Notes under the pieces: generated by a model
What the model was told of the DNA's origin: nothing
The model's input: only the letters and a program-made list of their open reading frames with translations
Databases searched by the model: none
Part shown: positions 20,619-32,117 of the stretch, piece after piece
Position numbering within the stretch: the stretch's first letter is position 1
Layout: the number at the start of each line of letters is the position of its first letter
Origin: Picochlorum sp. 'celeri'
Taxonomy: Eukaryota; Chlorophyta; Trebouxiophyceae
Length of the DNA stretch: 64,000 nucleotides
Direction: 5' to 3'
NCBI GenBank assembly: GCA_010909725.1
Contig: JAACMV010000030.1
Location: 124,001 to 188,000 of the forward strand
Position numbers and translations under genes: made by a program

Positions 20619-21203
20619 TACATCCCCCCATGGAGTATTGCTTTTGATGGGGGCCTGCTATGCATCCCTTGCGTTGGGTACTTTGGCTCATTCCCGCCCC
20701 ATCCTTGACAATGTGGGGCCTTGCCCGCGACGGAATAATTCCTATGTAAAACTGTTGCGATTTCGGTCGAACATTGGTCTATTGTATGAGTAGAGCCACC
20801 GCCTTCGACTCCGTTGCACTCACTACAATAAGATAGGGTGCGGTGTGACACGAACAGGAAGCAATACCGTGGAATAGAGTAGGATTTACCAATTGTATTT
20901 CATAGTCAGGGTACCAGATACCTACATTTGCCCTAGTACGAGTGGACACTGCGAGTCAGTCAGGGGGCAGGCTGTGAAGATAAGATACAGGTGGCAGTAT
21001 ACCCCTAGAGAATGTGCTGTCTCGAATGAACATTGGCAACTATATACTTTCATTATTTCATTTATTGGGACACGCCTCGTACAGCTGAAGCGGCTCAGGC
21101 TCTGAGAAGTGGACGGATTTCATTCTTCTTTTTCTGAGTTGGAATACTGGAAGATATTACGCTACAATTGTAGTGCAATTTTGATTTGATTTAATAGAAA
21201 GAC
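20619..21203. other. Intergenic gap between oxidoreductase and response regulator genes
   Basis: 585 bases. It contains the post-stop hairpin at 20625-20653 and TGTAA at 20745-20749 belonging to the upstream gene, then the promoter of the response regulator. No tRNA, conserved RNA or credible ORF is seen. Confidence 0.4.
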
Positions 21204-22733
21204 ATGTCTAGGCAAGAAACAGGAGGGAGTGAAGGGACATTTTCGCCTGCTGGGTTGAAAGTGCTTGTTGTAGACGATGATCCCATGTGTCTCAAGGTTG
21301 TTTCTGCAATGCTGAAACGATGTAATTATGAAGTTGACACGGAATCGAATGGGCATCAGGCGTTGGATAAACTGAGGCAGATGCAGGAGAATGGGTGTCA
21401 GTTTGATCTGGTGTTGTCGGATGTGTACATGCCAGATATGGATGGGTTCAAGTTGTTGGAGAGCATTGGGTTGGAGCTCGAGGTGCCCGTCATCATGATG
21501 TCGAGTGATAGTGATACCAATGTAGTGCTTCGAGGGGTGACGCATGGGGCAGTTGATTTTTTGATAAAGCCAGTGAGGATTGAGGAGCTGAGAAATGTTT
21601 GGCAGCATGTTATTCGTCGGCGGAGTTCGCAGATGAGTCGTGGAGCTACTGCCGAGGAGTCTGGTGTTGAGCAAGATATTAACTCTCGGACGTCACAAGG
21701 AACGAAAAGGAAGGACGTGGAAGTTATTCGTGCAGAACATGAGGGTGGATCAACGGGAAAGAAGCCCCGGGTTGTGTGGTCTGTTGAAATGCACCAGCAG
21801 TTTGTGTATGCTGTGAATACGCTTGGTATAGACAAGGCTGTTCCCAAACGGATTTTAGATTTGATGAATGTGGAAGGGTTGACGAGAGAAAATGTGGCAT
21901 CTCATCTACAAAAGTATAGGTTGTACTTGAAGCGGGTTGAGGGTGTTGCGGGCAAAGGTAATGTTGCAGTGGTGAAAGGAGGTGTTCCGAGGAATGTCGA
22001 TCGATTGAATGGGAAGCCCCCTCTTCAAAATAAAGTACCAAAGCAGAGCAAGTCATCTGGAACAAGCAGAGCTGAATCTTCAGATGCAGAACGGAAGCTG
22101 AACACAATGCATGCCTCAGGGTCTAGCCCAAACCTTCAAGGAATCTCCTCCTCCCACTGGTCACAACCACATGCTCAGATGAATCAACCACATGGATATT
22201 ATAACTTACACGGTCAAATATATGGCAACTCGGTCAGAATGAATGCAACTGGTGCCCCACCAATGATGGGCTGGCAGAATCAGAATGGTGTTCCTATGGC
22301 TGCACCAATTCAGTATGCCAATGTGCCTAGCACGTCTGCGTTCTATCAGGGAACTGGCCATATGTATCCGGCTCAAGTTCCACCAATCAACGGTCAGATG
22401 GGAGTAACGAACAATAACAATGTGCTGCACTCAGCAATTGATAGCAGCCAGCGACCATCCTGCACTGAAGCACATCTCAATGGATCAACAAATGTGACCG
22501 GGAATGCACCTGGATCGGACAACGAATTTGATACAGTTGTGAATAACAACACAAATGTGCATTCGAGCACAGATGATGCATCTCCAAACAAGATTGCGAC
22601 TGATATTCTGAGGTCTGGATCAAGTGGACTGGATGATGACGGCCTTCCAAACATTGCAGGCCTTGACAAAAATCATGACCCAGACGATGATGTCTTAGAC
22701 ATGTTTATCAAAGGAATGGAAGGAGAAACTTGA
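21204..22733 (+). CDS. Type-B response regulator (receiver plus GARP Myb-like DNA-binding domain)
   Basis: 509 residues, one exon. The receiver domain (about 13-135) has the acidic pair in VVDDDP, phospho-acceptor Asp in [13 protein letters not shown], the switch Ser in MMSSDSD and Lys in IKPV. The GARP/Myb B motif (about 188-250) reads [19 protein letters not shown] through [17 protein letters not shown], the SHLQKYR signature. The C-terminal half is Asn/Gln/Met/Pro-rich, like the activation domains of type-B regulators. In plants these are the nuclear transcription factors of cytokinin phosphorelays; in algae the input is often unknown. No histidine kinase or phosphotransfer gene lies in this window. 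The family is restricted to Viridiplantae as far as I know, so it supports the green-alga assignment. Confidence 0.93.
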   Translation: MSRQETGGSEGTFSPAGLKVLVVDDDPMCLKVVSAMLKRCNYEVDTESNGHQALDKLRQMQENGCQFDLVLSDVYMPDMDGFKLLESIGLELEVPVIMMSSDSDTNVVLRGVTHGAVDFLIKPVRIEELRNVWQHVIRRRSSQMSRGATAEESGVEQDINSRTSQGTKRKDVEVIRAEHEGGSTGKKPRVVWSVEMHQQFVYAVNTLGIDKAVPKRILDLMNVEGLTRENVASHLQKYRLYLKRVEGVAGKGNVAVVKGGVPRNVDRLNGKPPLQNKVPKQSKSSGTSRAESSDAERKLNTMHASGSSPNLQGISSSHWSQPHAQMNQPHGYYNLHGQIYGNSVRMNATGAPPMMGWQNQNGVPMAAPIQYANVPSTSAFYQGTGHMYPAQVPPINGQMGVTNNNNVLHSAIDSSQRPSCTEAHLNGSTNVTGNAPGSDNEFDTVVNNNTNVHSSTDDASPNKIATDILRSGSSGLDDDGLPNIAGLDKNHDPDDDVLDMFIKGMEGET

Positions 22734-22867
22734 AGTATGCACGTACAATAAATGATTAAAAGTTAAGTAAGAAATTCATACAATGTGTGTCGTCAATTTT
22801 GCCTGTAGACAGAAATGAGCCTGATGGATAGGCTGTGTTGGGTTCTCATTTCATCCTGAAACATCCA

Positions 22868-23518
22868 TTACCTCCCCCTAAAACAACTACACAAGCGCGT
22901 CAGAAAACCCTCTGGTTCTTTTCGTACCCTCGTGAAACTAGATGACACCCCAGAAGGGTTGACATCATACGGAGGACTAGACTCATGAACCCACTGTCTC
23001 ACTCGCGTCAGATTCTGATATCTACTATCAGGATCCTGTGCTTTCATAAATAATTGCAAATTAGCCTTACTTAACCTATCCGACTTTCTCTCCTTTCCAT
23101 CTCCATCTCCCTGATCTCTAAACTTCAACTGATAACTTTCCAATTCCTTTGGGGCAGAATTCCCCCGTACCAACTGAGGATCTGATCGACTCTTCCTCCT
23201 CTCCATCCGTCGACTCATTTTCTCTTGTCTCTCCTGCAACGCAGACAAATTCAACACGGGTACAGGACCAACACCAGCAGGCCCCACCTCCTCTTCTACT
23301 CTAGACATATTTTTCATGCCTGCTCTTCCCTCGTCCTTCCCCGCACCATTCGGCGTCGTCTTTTCTAAACCCTCGAAACCTCTTCTATCCTCTGGTTCAT
23401 GACGCTGATCATCAGTGACTGTATTTTCTAGAATGATTTCCTTCTCCTCCACCCGAAGTTCCAACTGAGGAGACTCTCCACCAGGACCACCTTTCACCTC
23501 GTTCAAATTCGATCCCAT
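22868..23518 (-). CDS. Unknown hydrophilic protein with candidate N- and C-terminal lipidation sites
   Basis: Start set at ATG 23518; the codon two before it is GTG. 216 residues, not recognised. The N terminus MGSNLNEV begins with Gly2 as needed for N-myristoylation, though Ser is missing at position 6. The C terminus RLCSCFRGR has a Cys pair in a basic setting, as in palmitoylated tails. The middle is charged and disordered, with a basic helix (RQEKMSRRMERRKSRS). The last 60 residues (RYQNLTRVRQWVHESSPPY onward) look more ordered. Convergent with the response regulator, 134 bases between stops. A peripheral membrane adaptor is possible but unsupported. Confidence 0.5.
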   Translation of the reverse strand: MGSNLNEVKGGPGGESPQLELRVEEKEIILENTVTDDQRHEPEDRRGFEGLEKTTPNGAGKDEGRAGMKNMSRVEEEVGPAGVGPVPVLNLSALQERQEKMSRRMERRKSRSDPQLVRGNSAPKELESYQLKFRDQGDGDGKERKSDRLSKANLQLFMKAQDPDSRYQNLTRVRQWVHESSPPYDVNPSGVSSSFTRVRKEPEGFLTRLCSCFRGR

Positions 23519-24094
23519 CCACACCTAATGTGTTTGTATATCTATCCAAAAGACGTCTTTTTTTCAGTCTTTTTTCACGTCGACGTGCACCGAACCCACA
23601 AAACTGCAGGGACGTCGCGGCGCAAGGTCTTCTCGTGCTCAAGCCTTGTCTTCAGTAAAACACCAACACAGGCGATCATTCATCCATATAACAAAATTTC
23701 ATAGTTTTAGAGTGCCAGTAATAGAGAAAAAACGTGATACAGCTTTCGCTGTCAGTAATTGAAAGAATGCCAACGTCAACACCGACTATTCCTGCATCCT
23801 CGCTGCCTGCAGAGAAGAGTAGGATATATTTTATTCATCATTACAACAACGATGGGTTGTTGAGGCTGTGTACGATTCTACTCGAATCATCCTACGGATG
23901 AGGATCTTTCGCCCCTGTCCTGAGTGACAAGGAGGAGGGAGAGACTCACCTCATCCTTCATCCGATCCTACATGCCGCGTGTTGTTGTTACATGCTGAAA
24001 AATTACTAGCACAGAGAACTAGTGAAACAAAATTATTTTAGCCTGTGCTGCATTGTACTCACAACTGCGGTAATGATGAAAATGATAGCTATAT
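23519..24094. other. Intergenic gap with one 44-codon ORF
   Basis: 576 bases between the unknown gene and the AtpC stop. A 44-codon ATG ORF on the plus strand at about 23767-23901 could be a small gene or first exon, but it has no recognisable motif and no clear partner exon. A small hairpin ACTAG/CTAGT lies near 24007-24025. No known RNA gene is recognised. Confidence 0.3.
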
Positions 24095-25441
24095 TTAGAC
24101 GGATGAGGCACCAGACACAATCTCTGTCAGCTCAGTTGTAATCTTGGCCTGACGCTTACGGTTGTATACCAGGTTGAGCTTCTTCTTCAATTCACCAGCG
24201 TTATCAGAAGCACTGTTCATGGCATTCATACGGGCAGCCAACTCGGATGCGAGAGCCTCCTGGAGGGATCTGAGGAGGGTGGCGTTCATGTACAATGGCA
24301 AAAGAGCATCTACAATCTGGACTGGGTCCTGCTCGAAAATGAGAGAGGCATCGAGGTCTCCAGTCTCGGTGGTGGTGCGCTCAGACTCGACCACAAGCTT
24401 ACCCTCTCTGGTGGTGAGCTTGAAGACCTCATCCTCGGCAGCATCAACGCAGTTTCCATCAATGTCGCAGACAGTTCCCTCTGCGCTCAATGGAAGCATG
24501 GTCTGGATGACTGGTGCGGAAGAGATCAAAGACACAAACTTGGTATACACGAGCTCGACCTTGTCAACCTTTTCAGAGACGAAATCAGCAAAGATGGTGT
24601 CGGCAACAGCCTGGGCCTCCTTGATGGTTGGGCTCTGTCCAACCTCGAACTCTGCCTCAATAGTGTACTGTGGGCGTCTCTTGAAGTATGAAGCTCCCTT
24701 GCGACCAATGCAGACGAGGGAGACATCCACACCCATGGATGTCAACTCTCTGTGTCTCTGCTCTGTCTTCTTGATCAACTGAGCGTTGTATCCACCGCAC
24801 AGACCACGGTCTCCGGTCACACACACAAGAAGCACCTTCTTCACTGGACGAATTTGGACGAGAGGAGAATCGACATCCTCGACCTGGAGTCTCTGGTTCA
24901 CTCCATACAACACCTGCACATTGTTATTGGCACACCCACATCAGCCACCATATCTCCTACCAGTCACCATATACTCCCTCGCAAACGCACCTTGACCAAA
25001 TTCTCAGCAAATGGACGTCCATTCACAACAGCCTCCTGAGCTCTGCGCACCTTGGCAGCAGCCACCAACTTCATGGCTTCTGTGATCTTCTGCGTGTTCT
25101 TCACAGAAGAGATACGATCACGAAGCTCTTTCATACCAGCAGCGCGGATCTGTAATAAACAAGTAAAATGTATCAATTATACTCTATGCAAATGGCATTG
25201 CAGGCATCACAAGGTCGCAGACAGGAAAAGCCGCCCGAAAAACTGTCCCATGTGACCTTGCAATATATCACAGAATCTCCGCATTCCTCTGCTATAAAAT
25301 TACATATGAATGATATCTGACTCTGTCTAGACCTACCTGGAGCTGACCACGGGATGGAGCACCGGCCGATGCGTTGCGAGTTGCCTGGAAGGCGTGCACA
25401 TTGCCGTGGAAGGCAGATTTAGTTGCGAGTGCACTCTGCAT
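24095..25441 (-). CDS. ATPC: Chloroplast ATP synthase gamma subunit with thioredoxin-switch cysteines
   Basis: Three exons: 25337-25441, 24991-25149, 24095-24913 (introns 187 and 77 bases); 360 residues. Exon 1 is a 35-residue transit peptide ([18 protein letters not shown]) ending before the conserved [24 protein letters not shown] helix. The nucleus-encoded CF1-gamma is identified by the insert [18 protein letters not shown], with Cys237 and Cys243 (codons at 24467-24469 and 24449-24451). In plants this pair forms the dithiol/disulphide that thioredoxin reduces in light to activate the enzyme; mitochondrial and cyanobacterial gamma lack it. The C-terminal helix [18 protein letters not shown] is present. 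The protein turns in the thylakoid CF1 head, coupling proton flow to ATP synthesis. Confidence 0.95.
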
Positions 25442-25652
25442 TGTGTATCTACGTTTTTATAAGTGAGATTTCTTGAATAAAATGGGAGGCACTTGCAGAG
25501 CGATGGGTGAGTTTAGATGGATAAGGTGGATAATCGACGACCCTTGTTTCCACGCATAGCCATCCCATCAAACGGATGATTTGATGGGTATAGTATTACA
25601 CGATCAAAAAGTTCATGAGACCAGTCTGCTCTATACAATGCACGGTATTCAT

Positions 25653-26885
25653 CTATCTCATTGTAACAAACAATACGCAGGTGATTAATCCAGTCATGAG
25701 CGATGTCAGTAGGGCTGACACAATGTTCACCCCATTGTTATCTAAAACAGCTATACCTGATATTCTGGACACATCAGCGCCTGATGTTCCCGTGATCTTA
25801 CCAGTCACTCTATTATACCCTGTGAATTGGACTGTTGCACCTAGAATCGAGTCAATCAGGGAGCCAACCAGTCCAGCTGCGGCACAGACACCCACCAAAG
25901 GCCACTGGCCCATGGCGTTGCCAAAGACTGCTGATGGGGACAGCAGTCCGGTGAGATAAAAGACGAGACCGATGTATACACCCCCAATGACACTTGCACC
26001 CAAGCCTAAAAGCGTGACACCGCCGTTTGTGCCCTTCCTCACTGGCCTGAGAGTTGTGATGAGGCGTGGCTCTTGTTCACTCAGTTGTCCCACTTCTGAC
26101 GACCAGGTATCACCGCAGCAACACGAATAGTATCCTAGAAATGCAGCTGTTAGAAACGAATACAATGGATGGGGACCTGATGGCAGCACTGTGTACTCGA
26201 GACCTCGAGACAACATGGCTGCCTGAACAGCATACAGAGCAGGTATGAGCCCGTTCGCCAAGACCTGGACCCAGTTCCGCTGTCCACCGCGCTTGAAGTC
26301 TTCTTCAACGTCTTTATTATCTTCTCCAAATCGAGTCAACGCGCTGCTCGCGAAGAAAAAGGCCAGCAAGACAAGCCCACACCGGAAACTGGACCCCAAC
26401 GTCACAGACCCGACCGCTACAGCGGCAAGCGCCCCCGATGGAGACAGCGATCGATTTCGATAGCCTTTAAATCCCACATATGTTGCTAAGAATACCCCAC
26501 CCATCACCTGGCTCGTCACATGAAGCGCATGTGTTATATAACAGTACCCCAGCAGACCCACATACTTTGACAGCGGTCGCAGCACTCGCTGCCACAAGAC
26601 ATCCATTCGAGTCGGCATTCGAGCACTTGGAAGTGTTTCAATCGAATCAATGACCGTCTCAGCATGCGAAATCGCATCGTGAACCTTTCGCAAAGCGTCT
26701 TCCACCTCTGGATTGGTACTTGTCCTCTCCGATTCAGGCTCTGGTGTCACTTCTGCACTACTCTTTGGTTTCTCTAGGCTAATAAATTTATTCGCTATCG
26801 GTTTATTGTGATTCCACCCGGTATGTGCGATACGACATGGTCGAATGGTGTGACACAGTCTCGCATTACCACGCCATATCGTCAT
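25653..26885 (-). CDS. DUF92 membrane protein, TMEM19/PGR-like
   Basis: 410 residues, one exon from ATG 26885. About 95 N-terminal residues are hydrophilic and look presequence-like; several membrane helices follow. Family motifs are SLSPSGALAAVAVG, CCCGDTWSSEVGQLS, PRLITTLRPVRKGTNGGVT, GSLIDSILGATVQFTGY and SGIAVLDNNGVNIVS. DUF92 includes the plastid phytyl-phosphate kinase VTE6 and the TMEM19/PGR proteins; the motifs fit TMEM19/PGR better. The acid-rich GDTWSSE and LDNNGVN segments match the presumed nucleotide or isoprenyl-phosphate site of the polyprenol kinase superfamily. Activity is inferred only at family level. Confidence 0.85.
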   Translation of the reverse strand: MTIWRGNARLCHTIRPCRIAHTGWNHNKPIANKFISLEKPKSSAEVTPEPESERTSTNPEVEDALRKVHDAISHAETVIDSIETLPSARMPTRMDVLWQRVLRPLSKYVGLLGYCYITHALHVTSQVMGGVFLATYVGFKGYRNRSLSPSGALAAVAVGSVTLGSSFRCGLVLLAFFFASSALTRFGEDNKDVEEDFKRGGQRNWVQVLANGLIPALYAVQAAMLSRGLEYTVLPSGPHPLYSFLTAAFLGYYSCCCGDTWSSEVGQLSEQEPRLITTLRPVRKGTNGGVTLLGLGASVIGGVYIGLVFYLTGLLSPSAVFGNAMGQWPLVGVCAAAGLVGSLIDSILGATVQFTGYNRVTGKITGTSGADVSRISGIAVLDNNGVNIVSALLTSLMTGLITCVLFVTMR

Positions 26886-27384
26886 ATCATCAACACTGTA
26901 TTTAATTTTGGCCTCTGATTCATCTAGTATAAAGATCGAAGAAATTGGTTTAGAAACCTTGCATCACAGCGGTGAAAGGATATGCCATGTGCTGATGATG
27001 GCATTTTCTTCATCATCCGTGGCCCATTGTCCTCCGCCATTTCCTAATCGTATTCAAGTATTGTTAGAGAAGAGATTTAATGACGAAGATGATGGCGATC
27101 AATGCAAGAGCTCAGGGCATGGCTGTTCCTGTCAGACATGGGACATGTCGTGGACTAGGAATTCAAAAGGGAGCTGTGAGATGTGCGATGTATTCATCTC
27201 ATGGAATAAAATCAACAGGATCGATGGATAGGTGTGTGTGATGGAATGATGCCTGGTCGATGTGGAGAATTCAAAACCCTCCTACGAGAGCATTCAACCC
27301 TTGTGGCTGATTGGGGCTGCAATGCATCGGATAATGATTCTTATATATAATTCATTGCAATTGTGATGCAGGATTGGGGCACGT
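26886..27384. promoter_or_regulatory. Divergent promoter region between DUF92 gene and DiT1
   Basis: 499 bases. TATATATAA at 27342-27350 lies 35 bases before the DiT1 ATG and supports that start. A GCAG just upstream of the start (27368-27371) could be an acceptor for an unseen 5' exon, but no upstream exon in matching phase was found. The open frame at 26908-27231 starts with TTG and is not supported. Confidence 0.5.
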
Positions 27385-29026
27385 ATGGGATCGATCAGAG
27401 GGGTTGTTCCTCAGGCGACCGCAGCTGCTGCAGTTGCTCAGCCAGAGGGGGCATCACCTCCGTGGCCAGGGGCCAAGATTGCACCTTTGATAGCATCCGT
27501 GTCGTTGGGTTTGGTGTTGAACTATATAGTGCCTACTCCGGAGGGTATTACGCAGCAAGGTTGGACGCTGTTGTCCATCTTTGTGTCTACAATTGCGGGG
27601 TTGGTGCTTGAGCCTCTTCCAGTGGGTGCCTGGGCTTTTCTGTCTGCGACTGTTGCCATTGCGACCAAGACGTTGAGCTTTACATCGGCATTTACTGCGT
27701 TTACGAATGATGTGATTTGGCTTATTGTGGTGTCCTTCTTTTTTGCCAAGGTATGTTGTTGAGACCTGCCATGATGGAATGGAATGGAATGTTACATGTG
27801 TGTGAATGAATGCTGTGTAGGGATTTGAAAAGACTGGTTTAGGAGAGCGTGTCGCTCAGTTGTTCGTAAAGTTCTTTGGAAAGAGCACGCTTGGGTTGGC
27901 GTATGGACTCTCTTTTGCGGAAGCATTGATTGCTCCAGCCATGCCTTCTACCACGGCTAGAGCTGGTGGGATTTTCATGCCTATTATGAACTCCTTGTCC
28001 TTAAATGCGGATTCCAAGCCAAGTATGTTGATGTATTGTGACAATAATCAGTCAATGTGAATCACGCTTTAATGCTGTATTCTTCTTTGTGCAGATGATC
28101 CATCAAGGAAAAAGTTGGGGGCTTTTCTGGTGAACACGCAATTCCAGGGATCTGTGAATTCGTCAGCCATGTTTTTGACTGCAGCTGCACAAAACTTGCT
28201 GTGTCTTAAAATTGCCACGGAAATGGGAGTCATCATTCCCTCTGCGTGGGTGACATGGTTTAAAGCTGCATTTGTCCCAGCAATTATCAGTTTGTTGTTG
28301 ACGCCAATGATTATGTACAAAATCTTTCCCCCAGAAATAAAATCGACACCTGAAGCTCCTGCTTTGGCAGAAAAGCGTTTAGAGAGTATGGGGCCAATGA
28401 GTCGAGATGAGAAGATTATGCTTGGGACAATGGGAACAGCTGTTCTCCTGTGGGTGTGTGGAGATGCATTGGGAATCTCTGCCGTGACCACAGCAATGAT
28501 TGGTCTGTCGGGGCTTTTGCTCTCAGGTGTGCTTACGTGGAGAGAATGCCTGACGTATCCTGCTGCGTGGGATACCCTGTTTTGGTTTGCCATCTTGGTG
28601 GGAATGTCTGGTCAGTTGAATTCTCTGGGAGTCATTTCTCATTTCGCAAACCAGGTCGGAACTCAATTGGCTGCTGCAAGTATGAGCTGGCCACAAGTAT
28701 TTGTCATCCTTAATGCAGCATACTTTGTGTTGCATTACATGTTTGCATCCCAGACAGCTCATGTGGGAGCATTGTATTCAGCCTTTTTGGCAATGAGTCT
28801 TTCAACTGGTGTCCCAGGAGTGCTTGCAGCACTGTCCTTGGGAGTTATGTCGAACCTGTTTGGTTCTCTGACGCATTATGGATCTGGTCAGGGTGCCGTG
28901 TACTATGGTGCCGGATATTTGGATTTGAAGGAGGTGTTCAAATATGGAGCATTGATGGGAACGTTTAATTTCATCCTGTGGATGTTGATTGGATCTGTGT
29001 GGTGGAAATTTGTTGGCCTGTTTTAG
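27385..29026 (+). CDS. DIT1: Plastid 2-oxoglutarate/malate translocator (DASS family, DiT1-like)
   Basis: Three exons: 27385-27750, 27821-28022, 28095-29026 (introns 70 and 72 bases); 499 residues. About 12 membrane spans. Family motifs include YIVPTPEGITQQGWTLL, LEPLPVGAWAFL, FTNDVIWLIVVSFFFAK, APAMPSTTARAGGI, NSSAMFLTAAAQNLLC and FGSLTHYGSGQGAVYYGAGY. DiT1 in the plastid inner envelope imports 2-oxoglutarate in exchange for malate, feeding GS/GOGAT ammonia assimilation and photorespiratory nitrogen recycling. Only about 35 residues precede the first conserved helix, so the transit peptide is short compared with land plants; an unseen 5' exon is possible. A general oxaloacetate/malate exchanger is the alternative. 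Confidence 0.9.
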
Positions 29027-29099
29027 ATGATATTGCAGTCTATACAAAGGAAGAGAAAAACTATACAGATATTATTATAATAATGTTGAACATGAAAAA

Positions 29100-30763
29100 C
29101 TACTTCTTCTCCTTCTTGGCCTTCTTTTCCTTCTTCTTCTTTTTCTTCTCCTTCTTCTCAGATGTATCTGGTGCCTCACTTTCAGCCTTGCGCTTTTTCT
29201 TGTCCTTCTTTTGCTTTTTGCTAGGGGTCTCAGCATCTGCAGCAGCAGATCCTCCTCCCAGAGCTGTGACAACCTCGTGCATCACATCAGCATTCTTTCG
29301 TGGAGCAACACCCTCCTCATAGAATCTAAGTCTCTCTTCCACCTGCTCCTTCATTTTCTCTCCAAACGCTGGTGTACTCTCATCCATAAAGGCATCAATT
29401 CGAGATGCGATAGAGCACTTGTTTGCAAGATATCGTGAAATTCTTCCCTTATTCCTCTGCTTTGCACGACCAATAAAGCTGGAATGGAAGATGAGCCCAT
29501 ACTTTGGTGTATTTCCTTTTGTTTTCAACGCTCTAAACAAAGCCTTCTCAGCTCCCAAGATTTGCACCGTCGAGGCTGGATATTTGGCCAAATTCGTAAG
29601 AGACCCTGCATGCGATATCAGCCTTGCAGCAACAAGCTCCCCAATAAGAGCTCCCAGATTCGGGGCCACGGCCTGCATTTTATCCTGAAGATAGGTGAAC
29701 AATTTATGTCTATACTCTGCCAAAGAAATAACCCTCTTGGCAAAGGCTTCGATATTAATCAGATCAATCGGAGAGATATCCTGACCCATGGAGGCCTTGG
29801 CAGCATCCACCACCTCCTTTGCCTTCTCCTCATCACCCAAAATTTCCTTAATAGCAGGAATGGACTCATCACTCAGAGTAGACTTGTCCTTGATGAACAA
29901 GGTCAACTTGGCATAGAGGTAATTGTCTGTAACAATCTTGACAAGCTCTGGGAAATGCCACGAGTACCACTCTCTGACTCTCATCACAAACGTATTCACA
30001 TCTTTATCCAAGGTATCCAAGAGAGCAATCGCCTGAATAATCATATTATCAGACTTGTTCACGTTGAATTTCACCTTTGCTCTGGAGTACGAATGCGCCA
30101 AACCAAGCTGAGCCCTTGACATATCAGAACCGCTCAACCCCTTGATGAACGTCGTAAAGTGGTATCTGACCCCTCTGATCAACTCTCCAATCTTCTCATT
30201 ACACTCACAGGGAATCTTTGTCTCTTCCTGAATAGCAGACCCAAGCTTTGCTTCTGACACACCCAAGGTAAACTTGGCTTTCGAAGAACTCTTGACTTTG
30301 GGCAAATTGGTCGTCAGAAAATTCACCAAATCCTCAGTCACCTATACCAATCAAACGGCATCACGTCATATAACAGTGTATGGAGACAAAGCACATGGAG
30401 CCGGCACATTGCCGTCCATCAGAAAAACCAATACACTACCGCATCGCCCATGTCACCATCACATCCATACATGAAATCAAATATCAGAGATATTCCCAGC
30501 CCACCCTCCCATACACAAGCACACATCCGCCGGGTGTCTGCTGCATGCATTACCTGTGACTCGGAAACGGCATTAATCTGCTCCAATGCATTCGCTGCGG
30601 ACACGAATGGCTTGAAAGCTGTCAATTTAACACTTTTCCCAAATCGTGACACATCGATGATGCTTTGTTGCATTTCATCCACCGAGTTGCCAATCTCATC
30701 GAAACTCGAGACTTCGAACAGGCCATAGCCTGATGCGCTTTCGTACAACAAAAACGTCGTCAT
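29100..30763 (-). CDS. NOP56: Box C/D snoRNP core protein NOP56
   Basis: Two exons, 30554-30763 and 29100-30341; the 212-base intron is the longest I place in this window; 483 residues. The N-terminal NOP5NT domain starts [18 protein letters not shown]. The coiled coil and Nop domain include [53 protein letters not shown] and [22 protein letters not shown]56 is favoured over NOP58 by these segments. The tail is a Lys/Glu-rich KKE-type stretch. NOP56 joins NOP58, fibrillarin and 15.5K in box C/D snoRNPs, including U3, for rRNA 2'-O-methylation and processing. Convergent with DiT1, 73 bases between stops. Confidence 0.94.
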
Positions 30764-30929
30764 TGTTGTTCAATTTTACAACAATAAAAAAGTATGTGCC
30801 GCAGGGGATGGGTATCCTGCATGTATGCATACCCTGTGCCATCCTGACATCCATCCAGGTGCAGCCAAAGCAAGATTGGTGTTCCCAACTGCAGTGACAC
30901 AATTTCAACCGAGAAAAGATACATATATT

Positions 30930-32117
30930 CTATGAAACATTCTTTGATCTACTCTTCTTATGCCCAACGGATATGGATTCAGCGTTATCAAGTATGTCCT
31001 CAAATGCTGGTGGTCTCTTTGCATGCCTCACATCTCTCTGTTCTGCTGCCACCTCTCCCCGACGAGTCTCATCCTCAGCCTGAGGCGATTTCAAGTCCTC
31101 CATAGGCACCCTCCATAAATCTTGCGTTGCTGGAGGCTTTTCTTTTCTCTCCCATATCACCCCTCCCTCTGAATCAGGACTCCCTCCTGTAGTAGCAGTA
31201 GTATACATGGTGTATGGATCAGGAGGAATACTAGCTGGTTCATCCCCGTTGCGCTGTTCTCCAACATCTTCTTTCTTCTCGCTTTCTATCTTCCTTGGAA
31301 AAGATTCTGAGGAACTTTTTGTTGAAGCAGCAGAGCCACTCAGCGTAGATATCAACATGTACATGAGAGCTGTACCCAGCACAAGACCACCTGTTCCCAT
31401 GGCAATCAATGCAACATTTTTGGAATCTACATTCTGCAACAAGGCTGAAACCCCACCATCCTCTTCAACTCTATCAACACGCCGATTAGTAGCTAGGCCG
31501 TCCTCTCGCTCTCCCAACAATGCAGCAGTTTCATCCTCCTCTTCACCACCACGAACAATCTCAGAAGAAGCAGGAGGAAATGCCCCTGCATCCCTGCTCT
31601 CCACCACAACCATGTTACTTTTCTTTTCTTCTTCTATATTGCTAGTATTGCTGCTCCGTTGAACATCATCATCATCTTTATTAGTAGTAGTATCATTATT
31701 CCCCACCAACCCCTGAGGAAACTCCTTCAACCCAACACCTTGCTGCTCAAACAACTTTGCCACATCCTCATCAGACATGGTCGACAGCATATCCCTATAT
31801 CGCTCCACAAGCATCTTCTCAGCAACCCATCGAGGTATCGGAACAGTCCTCTCCTGCTGACCAATGGACTGGATGACCAACATGTGTCCATCCAGCCATG
31901 CACCATGTGGTTCTTGTATTCCATGGAATGCTCCTATTCGACGCCTAGAGACTATGACAGATCCACGTCGAGACCATGGTGCTCTCACGTTATGAAGAAT
32001 GGAAGAGGAACAAGGCTCTACAGTTCTTGCAGAAGAATTGCGTCCTGAATGCTGAAGAGAATTTGTGACTGATACCCTATACTGCATCCGTATCGAATGC
32101 AATGCTTTTATGTCCAT
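30930..32117 (-). CDS. Unknown single-pass membrane protein with Arg-rich N terminus
   Basis: 395 residues from ATG 32117; family not recognised. The first 65 residues are rich in Arg and Ser, like an organelle presequence. A mixed-charge helix follows (RWVAEKMLVERYRDML, then MSDEDVAKLFEQQGVGL). Residues 130-230 are acidic and disordered. One membrane helix (about 238-262, VALIAMGTGGLVLGTALMYM) is followed by another disordered stretch and a short conserved-looking end, PPAFEDILDNAESI. The layout (basic helix, one membrane span, long disordered tail) recalls peroxisomal docking proteins of the PEX14 sort, but no PEX14 motif can be matched, so I leave it unassigned. Divergent from the GAPDH gene with 225 bases between starts. 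Confidence 0.6.
   Translation of the reverse strand: MDIKALHSIRMQYRVSVTNSLQHSGRNSSARTVEPCSSSILHNVRAPWSRRGSVIVSRRRIGAFHGIQEPHGAWLDGHMLVIQSIGQQERTVPIPRWVAEKMLVERYRDMLSTMSDEDVAKLFEQQGVGLKEFPQGLVGNNDTTTNKDDDDVQRSSNTSNIEEEKKSNMVVVESRDAGAFPPASSEIVRGGEEEDETAALLGEREDGLATNRRVDRVEEDGGVSALLQNVDSKNVALIAMGTGGLVLGTALMYMLISTLSGSAASTKSSSESFPRKIESEKKEDVGEQRNGDEPASIPPDPYTMYTTATTGGSPDSEGGVIWERKEKPPATQDLWRVPMEDLKSPQAEDETRRGEVAAEQRDVRHAKRPPAFEDILDNAESISVGHKKSRSKNVS

Noticed and set aside
23767..23901. A 44-codon plus-strand ORF as a small gene
   Set aside because: It begins with ATG but has no motif, no partner exon and no homologue I know; left as a note in the gap.
30930..32117. Calling the single-pass membrane protein PEX14
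   Set aside because: The layout is similar, but the conserved PEX14 N-terminal motif is not visible.
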